A DNA stretch of 64,000 nucleotides from positions 13,653,695-13,717,694 of the forward strand of contig CM055820.1 in NCBI GenBank assembly GCA_029582265.1, given 5' to 3'. Of the stretch, positions 54,521-64,000 are shown piece by piece. Source of the stretch: Zoroaster sp. YZ-2022. Taxonomy: Eukaryota; Echinodermata; Asteroidea; Forcipulatida; Zoroasteridae. A program made the position numbers and the translations under genes. Under the pieces are notes generated by a model. The model was not told where the DNA came from, searched no databases, and worked only from the letters and a program-made list of their open reading frames with translations. Numbering within the stretch: the first letter of the stretch is position 1; every line of letters begins with the position of its first letter.

Positions 54521-54748
54521 TAAGTAAGACTAATTGCGGTGACACCATGTGGAATCTCAATTGAGTAGTAATTAGTTCTGAAAAGAACTGGTGGTACAAC
54601 TCGACGTTTCGATCAGTATGCTCTGATCTCTCCTGAGGACGATCAGAGCATACTGATCGAAACGTCGAGTTGTACCACCAGTTCTTTTCAGAACTAATTA
54701 CTACTCAATTGAGATTCCACATGGTGTCACCGCAATTAGTCTTACTTA
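54521..54748 (+). repeat. Perfect 108-bp inverted repeat with hammerhead-like core
   Basis: Arms 54521-54628 and 54641-54748 are exact inverse copies with a 12-nt spacer (TCTCCTGAGGAC). Across spacer and right arm the + strand has CTGAGGA (54633-54639), a 6-bp stem GATCAG..CTGATC, GAAAC (54659) and GTC (54664-54666). This is the order of a minimal hammerhead ribozyme, with CTC/GAG pairing for stem I. Penelope-like elements carry such ribozymes in their terminal repeats, and CTCGACGTTTCGATC-type phrases are usual there. The outer arms match 37760-37883. Confidence 0.75.
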
Positions 54749-57800
<3,052 letters not shown>

Positions 57801-57824
57801 TAAAGGGTATAGCACATAGGGCTT

Positions 57825-58030
57825 GTGTCAGAATGTGGGTTCAAATCCGGACCATGACCGTGGCACTTGTGTCCTTGAGCAAGACACTTCAACGTACTTG
57901 CTTCTCTTCACCCAGGAGTAAAAATGTTCCTGTGACTCTCACAGGTACCCATTTTTACTTGGTTGGTGTGTTTGGTTGTAGTCTACAGTTTGGCAGCTGT
58001 GCACTCCTTGGGGAGCTGATAATGTTTAAC
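57825..58030 (+). mobile_element. Diverged tRNA-Leu-type SINE fragment
   Basis: GAATGTGGGTTCAAATCCGG (B box region), CTTGTGTCCTTGAGCAAGAC and a diverged body with CTCCTTGGGGAGCTGATAAT. The tRNA-like 5' end is degraded. Confidence 0.7.
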
Positions 58031-58205
58031 GATTTATATTGCAAAATAGTAGTTATTGCCCTTACGTTTCGAACCTAGCAGGTTCTTTCTCAAAGGCAAA
58101 ATTGGTTTGATTTATATTGGTTGAATTACCAGTAAATATTAATTTAAAGCGCTTAAAAGTATCACGTCATGATAGATCTTGTGCTGTATAAGACTCCGTT
58201 ATTAT

Positions 58206-58593
58206 TAGGGGTGTGCGTTTTCGGATATTTTTGGAACCGGATTACCTAAATCAGGAAACTTCGGATACCCGGATACCCGTTTTCATTTTTGTTGAAAACA
58301 TTCCTCCAGTGGTGTACAAATACATGTACTGTAAATGGTAACAAATTGACTATAATACAGAGGATACCATATTTAATCGATCTTTTCTTTATTGGAGTGC
58401 AATCTCTTGAATTTAAAGATAATTGTCTGTAAAAGTGTAAACATTACATTGTTCAAGAGTCACAGATTTCTGTTCGCACCGCTCAAATGTTAAGTCCGAA
58501 TTTTAAAAAGTCGTTTATGGGTAATTGGAACCGAAAAATGGAACCGGGTAATGACCGTTTCGGTAGGATACCCGGATATTCGGCACAGCCCTA
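58206..58593. mobile_element. hAT MITE, 388 bp
   Basis: Ends TAGGGGTGTGCG and GGCACAGCCCTA. The 8-bp flanks GTTATTAT (58198-58205) and GTTATTAA (58594-58601) differ by one base. Internal CGGATACCCGG motifs occur near both ends. Non-coding. Confidence 0.88.
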
Positions 58594-59124
58594 GTTATTA
58601 AAATCATCAAATATAAGGTCTATTATTTCATTCAACCTTTTTATTATTATTCTTTTTCATGTACCATCTTAAATATCATCTAATAAAAATTTATTCAAAT
58701 TGTTGAAGAACATATGTAATAGCTGTAAAAATTTATAGAAAGATAATGGCAGACAACTGCATCAATTTCAGTAATTGCATTTGGAGGGAAAAACAAGCAA
58801 GGCCCTTGACGAAATATATGCTTGTGTGTAGTTCATATTATGAATGCAATATGCACTGAATCGTAGAATGGCATACAAGCAGACTTGGACTTATTTTGCA
58901 CAATCATAAATATAATGTAAGGTGTTATGTGTGTAGTAAAATTGTGTTGGGTTGAGCGTGGCATATGGTAACACTAACAGACTTGCTTGAATTAATGACT
59001 TGTTTAATATTAACCAGTTAACCCTCCTACTGTTTGACCATTTGAAACTATTCAAAATTTCCACTTACCAAAATGGCCATTGGTTTTGTACACACATGGT
59101 GATACCATTTGAAAAGTGTTGGTA

Positions 59125-59335
59125 GCAAGCTTTACTACTATTCAAATCCATTCAAATGGTTTTTGAATGGTGGATACAATACACCTTGGTGTGTTTCCAT
59201 AGCCGAATGGTTTCAAATGGTGAATGTACTACACAGGCTTATAAATCATTCAAATGGTTTTGAATGGTGGATACACTACACCTTGTTGTGTTTCACAAAA
59301 CGAATGGTTTCAAATGGTGCATCAACTTGTCTGAA
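59125..59335. repeat. Two-copy direct repeat rich in ATTCAAATGGTTT
   Basis: A unit of about 110 bp (AATGGTGGATAC(A)ATACACC... then GAATGGTTTCAAATGGTG) appears twice. Confidence 0.7.
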
Positions 59336-59361
59336 AAAGGCACCAGAACTAGGAGAGTTAA

Positions 59362-59561
59362 AGGGACAGTATCGCCATGATGAGAGCTGACTTTCAACGG
59401 GGCATGGAATTGGTGGCCTAGTTTAAGATGAACACGGTTTCATTTTATGCAGCAGCAATGGTAATATGACCTTATCGTGCGGGTATTATTTTCAGTCACT
59501 GAGTTAATCTAGAACTAGCATTCCGATTCCATGCCTCATTTTTCATGAAGATATTGTCCCT
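59362..59561. mobile_element. TTAA-type palindromic MITE
   Basis: Third copy of the 45026-45235 family: AGGGACAGTATCGCCATGAT at the left and GAAGATATTGTCCCT at the right. TTAA at the left, TGAA at the right. Confidence 0.8.
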
Positions 59562-60301
59562 TGAATGAAGAGGGTTAGGTTTAATTACAATTTGCAGTGC
59601 TCCTACTTTGAAGTTTGGTGCTACCAAAATATTATGTCTTTAAAGTCGAGTATGAAAACATGACAAGGCCCATCATAATTTAATTTGTTAACTTTATTTT
59701 TGTAAAAATATGCCTTCGAGAATTTGATTGTGAAATTTATCATTTTAAATTATTTTTTTGCCTTTCTACAAGGAAAATAATAATTTGCAGATAAAACAAA
59801 TATTATTGGCCTGCTGGTGAAATAGCATGGGTGATGCATTCTGAACATCTGACATTATGCAGCAAGGCTTTCTAAAGACGCTTTCTTAAGATGGCCACTT
59901 AATTGGTTGACTGAGTATTGTTAATATGCGCAGCTACATGTATGCAAGGCATGGGTAGTACGTGTATCAGCTATGTGCTAGTAGTTATACATTTACAGCA
60001 AACGTACATCACGCCTACAACAATCAAATAATTCCAGCATGTGCCTAGTACAAATCCTGACTTTGTTCTAAATAAATAAAGGACTGGGTCCAGTCTAGTA
60101 AATTGTAGCTGTGCATCTGGTTTCAGTAAATGTTATCTGATGTATGCAAGGTTTACACATTCCTACAATTAACCAATGCTCTAATGCTACCACAAAACAA
60201 AACACTTGGGGCAAGGCATTTTCTCCTTGTTATGAAGGGGCACTTCCATTAAGAAAACCAAATGTCTATGGGAACATTTTAAGGTCTGCCTTTTAAAAGA
60301 A

Positions 60302-60684
60302 GGCCCCCCCTCCCCCCCCCCCCCAAAAGTCTCCTGTTTCTGGGCTCCGCGTGCGTTGCCTCAAACCCGAGCGTCAACATTTTTAGTTTTCTTTTGTTTT
60401 GCTATGAAACAATGTGCAATTGCAGACAAAATCACTGGATCGATTGGAATTCTGCCATGCTATGTTTTAAATGACTTTTTCACATAGTGGTATGAACGTT
60501 TGCCTGATTTGTTCGGCCTCTCTTGTAGTTGACATACTTTGTGTATGGGAAATTTGGTCTGGTTCCAATAACCGCGTTTACATGTATCCTGTATTTCAAT
60601 GGTTGGCAAAAAGAAAGGTATCACCACACTGATTTTGAAGCTGACCTACATGTATGATCAGAATCCAGAGACTTTGTTTTGGCC
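60302..60684. mobile_element. GGCC-end MITE (Harbinger-like)
   Basis: Starts GGCCCCCCCT... and AAAGTCTCCTGTTTCTGGGC, ends CAGAGACTTTGTTTTGGCC. Internal ATCGATTGGAATTCTGCCAT is shared with 30091-30458. Confidence 0.78.
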
Positions 60685-62218
60685 TAAGATGAGAAAAGCC
60701 CTTTATTATTTTTTCCATTGAAATAAAAATCATGAATGCCCCCCTCCCCCCAATATCTATCTGTACCATGGGTTTTCCTTCCTCGATGCTTGTACTATGC
60801 TTGTACAGTGTAACTGTGATGATTTACGTATTTTGGTTGAGCATTTTGAAAATAAGTTAACTTGATCTATTCTGACAAACAGAATTGGATGATGGATCTC
60901 ACTTTTTAAAACCACATTGAAATTTATAAAGCACAATGGCAATTTACAGGTTATATGAAGTATCAGATCTACATAGAGGATCTACAGTGAGGATCCTTAT
61001 TTCATGGACCATAGAGGGCCGTTCAATCAGCTCTTCAGTGTTTGTGTGCTAAGGAAATGAAGTAATTATAAGTGTCGGAAATAGAAGCATTATCAATTAC
61101 TTGTGCGTATTAGGTTGTCTTACCTGCATATTTGATTGGAAACCTGCGCTTGTTATTTTAGGATAAAGACATGCTGTGTCTTAGACACATGCTGGCTTTT
61201 CATTGGTTAGAGTAGGGTGGTGCACATATGCTGTAAATGTATCACTACGATTCACTAGTTTGTATACATGTAGATGTTACAGGTGGACGGGTGTGCATGG
61301 CATGCATACATGTAGCAATGCATAGTACCAGGTCCTTGCTTTATATATGGTAGTACTGTGTATTTGACCTGAGTTAACAGTTACCAATAGAATATTGCTG
61401 GAATCGGGCATCTTACATGAGCCTCGCTGTGTGATGTCTTATTTTGGGCTACATGCTTTCACTTGCTTAACCCTCTTACAATCGGTGCAATTTTTGAAAC
61501 AACCCATTCAGGCCACTCCAAGCCATTAGCTGTTGCCAGTGGCCTCCTATGGTTACCCTTCTGTGCACTGTCACACCACTGAGATTGTAGGGTAAAGTGG
61601 TCTCCCATCGATACATTGCGGGCCATACTAACATTTACAGTGGCCTTGGGTGGCACACAGTTGATTTTGTAAGATTACTTGGAAAGGACAGCAGGCTTGT
61701 ATGTACTAAAGGTTGGTGAAGAACATATTGAAAATTTAGTGGATCGGAGTGGCCTCCATGTGTAGTAGGGTTAACTCATGTTCAACATGTTCAACTAGAT
61801 TCAACAACAAATCTGTTGCATTTCATTGCCCTCATTAGAGAACAATAGAACCATTGTTGCAGCAGGCTGCACACTTCTCTGTTGTTGCATTGTGTTGTAA
61901 TCAGCAGGGACAGGTGTCTGTGAAATGCTTGTCTGTGAAATGCTTGTAGGGAGTAGGGTTAAATGTTGTGTTTTCAGCACCAGGGCATTAATGACAGACA
62001 CAACTGTCCAAAGTCAATCTGAACATTGTTATTCGCTCAGTGCACATCGTAGCCCTCTGTTACTAATTCCGCGCGTACACACACCAACTGCAAAATTTGC
62101 CAAACACGACGCACTATCACTGCCCTTTCGACCATAGTGGTCTAACAACATGTGCCCTCAACAGCTCATGCACGGTGCATATTGTATTTAGAGGCTTGGA
62201 TACCATAAGCATTATTTC
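60685..62218. other. KDM5 intron: no gene seen
   Basis: 61795-61915 is a diverged inverse copy of sequence at 26390-26530 (GTTGCAT/ATGCAAC-rich). Short GTAGGGTTAA motifs near 61765 and 61955 recall the TTAACCCTAAC MITE ends. No exon recognised. Confidence 0.4.
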
Positions 62219-62276
62219 CTGGGCCCAATTTCATAGAGCCACTAAGCAGCTGATTTTTTGCTTACTTACGTTTTTC

Positions 62277-62309
<33 letters not shown>

Positions 62310-62890
62310 TGTGGACTTATATAGCGCACGTATCCACCAACTAAGTGGTACTCAAGGCGCATTATATCATTACCCCTGCTCATAAGGCTCATAAATCATT
62401 CCTGAAACCATCTCAGCTCCCTGGGGAGTATACAGCTCAATTGCTGCCATTACAGCGCATATAGGGCTAATCAACCAACTCTGCCCTCACAGGTACCCAT
62501 TTAACCCCTGGGTGGAGAGAAGCAATTATGGTTAAGTGTCTTGCTCAAGGACACAAGTGTCACGGCCGGGATTCGAACCCACATTCTGCTGCTAACACCA
62601 GAACTTGAGTCTGGTAAGCTAGACCGCTCGGCCATGACACTCCACGACACTCATTTCATTGCACTGCTAACTGTTAATCATAGAGAAAGGCATGCTTACT
62701 TGTTGGCCGTTATTGCTAGCAAATGAGTGAAGCAACAACACAACTCCATGGTGAATACACACGCACTGCTCAGAATTTTCTGGCTAACCTGTGAAATAAG
62801 CCTATACATGTAGATGCATAAGCAACTTTTTCTGCTATAGTTAGCATGAACATTTGCTTACTGGTCAGTGGCGCTATGAAATTGTGCCCT
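62219..62890. mobile_element. GGGCCCAATTTCATAGAGC MITE split by a SINE
   Basis: The left half (62219-62276) starts GGGCCCAATTTCATAGAGCC. The right half ends GGCGCTATGAAATTGTGCCC (about 62872-62890). The SINE 62278-62650 lies between. Confidence 0.75.
62278..62650 (-). mobile_element. tRNA-Leu-derived SINE, near full length
   Basis: On the minus strand: head GTGTCATGGCCGAGCGGTCT, B box GGTTCGAATCC, body, and a (TTA)n tail of about ten units at 62278-62308. Confidence 0.9.
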
Positions 62891-63093
62891 TACCATATTG
62901 CGGTTTCTTTACCTTGGTTCATATACTTACACACGTATAAGTTGACAGCATAAAGATAAGCACATCTAACATCTGTGATGTTCAGACTGAGTCAGTCATA
63001 TTCATAGTATTGTAACCAGGCGAGAAATAAAACAGGCTTGGAAACGGATTTTGCAGGTCTGATCTCTGTAAAGTTGGCAATTTATTTGGACAT

Positions 63094-63094
<1 letters not shown>

Positions 63095-63150
<56 letters not shown>
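63095..63150. repeat. (TA)n microsatellite
   Basis: About 26 TA units, directly at the left edge of the Penelope-like coding sequence. Confidence 0.97.
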
Positions 63151-63151
<1 letters not shown>

Positions 63152-63899
63152 GAGGACGCACTAAGATCCAGCGGATACACGGAAGGCCTCACCTACATCG
63201 ATAGCCAACCTACTAAGGAAAAACGGAACAGGCAGCGCAACGTCATCTGGTTCAACCCTCCATTCAGCAAAAACGTGACAACAAACATTGGCGGTATATT
63301 CCTAAAACTCATCGGCAAGCACTTCCCGAGGAACTCCAAACTGAACAAGATATTCAATAGGAACACGGTCAAGATCAGTTACAGCTGCATGCCCAACATC
63401 GCCAGTATCATCAAGGCACACAACAAACAAGTCTCATCGTGACAAAGGGACCGACCGTAAGGACTGCAACTGCCGCAAGAAAGACCTATGCCCTCTACAA
63501 GGAAAGTGCCAGGCCAGCAACATCATCTACAATGCCGAAGTTAAGCAACCAAACAACTCTCATCTGTACATAGGTCTCACCGCGCCTCCATTCAAGCTAA
63601 GATACGGCAACCACACACAGTCTTTCAGGCATGAGAAGTACCAGAACAGCACGGAACTCTCCAAGCACATTTGGCAATTGAAAAGGAACAAGAAACCATT
63701 CACCATCAACTCGTCGGTAGCCTGTAGATCTCAAGCATACAACAGCGAATCGAAACGGTGCAACCTTTGCCTCACAGAGAAGCTCTCCATCATAAACGCC
63801 GACAAGAGGATACTTCTGAACAAACGACCCGAACTCATATCAAAATGCCGCCATGAAAACAAGTTCTACCTTTGCAACTTCAAAAGCGATGACACGTGA
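63151..63899 (+). pseudogene. Penelope-like element, 3' part with GIY-YIG endonuclease
   Basis: The frame to 63440 encodes the end of the RT region (RNVIWFNPPFSKNVTTNIGG, then SYSCMPNIASIIKAHN). After a one-base shift near 63428 another frame runs to TGA 63897. It has the Cys motif CNCRKKDLCPLQGKC and a GIY-YIG-type nuclease: LYIGLTAPPFKLRYGNH, then TELSKHIWQLK. A Cys pair CNLC follows. RT joined to GIY-YIG defines Penelope-like elements. The 5' part is missing beyond the (TA)n run, so this copy is truncated as well as shifted. Confidence 0.82.
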
Positions 63900-64000
63900 C
63901 GAGGAACAGTACCCTGTCAACAAACCACAAACCGCCAACAAACAAGCTTACACACAAGGCCCGCAAACAATAGGTAATTACCACGCATCATTGAGCGAGT

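Overview
This is a stretch of invertebrate animal nuclear DNA. It has spliced genes with GT-AG introns and is packed with nested transposable elements: a Ty3/Gypsy LTR element, LINEs, a Penelope-like element, tRNA-Leu-derived SINEs, and PIF-Harbinger-, hAT- and Kolobok-like TIR elements. The element mix and the KDM5 exon suggest a marine invertebrate, possibly a deuterostome such as an echinoderm. The species cannot be fixed from the sequence.

Host genes, all on the + strand: (1) the last two coding exons of an unrecognised gene (3448-3522 and 4687-4770, poly(A) signal at 5132). (2) A five-exon gene (24314-37342) that joins cleanly into a 791-residue protein with a Cys/His zinc finger, a MULE-type DDE core and a SWIM zinc finger. 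Its introns are full of other transposons. (3) The first coding exon of a KDM5/JARID1 histone demethylase (55845-55991, JmjN domain). Its next exon is not visible in the remaining 8 kb.

The largest unit is a degenerate Ty3/Gypsy element (7715-17621) with LTRs, a tRNA-Leu primer-binding site, gag with two zinc knuckles, and protease, reverse transcriptase, RNase H and integrase. After pol comes an extra ORF with two C2H2 zinc fingers, preceded by a splice-acceptor-like sequence. It sits inside an older TIR element and carries a Kolobok-like THAP element in its own RT gene. A second LTR plus the same primer-binding sequence lies at 4016-4303.

Other regions: an 80-91 bp satellite split by a LINE (19.06-21.35 kb); SINEs and foldback elements (21.5-23.4 kb); a dense MITE field (37.5-49.1 kb); a 4.5-kb foldback element with long arms and subterminal 21-bp repeats (49823-54312); a perfect 108-bp inverted repeat carrying a hammerhead-like motif (54521-54748); and the 3' part of a Penelope-like element at the right edge. 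Two elements with GGGTCATTCC termini and 4-bp target duplications, one coding for an unclassified transposase-like protein, look like one family.

All reading was by eye. Element boundaries supported by target-site duplications are firm. Family names for short non-coding elements are inferences from termini and duplication length.
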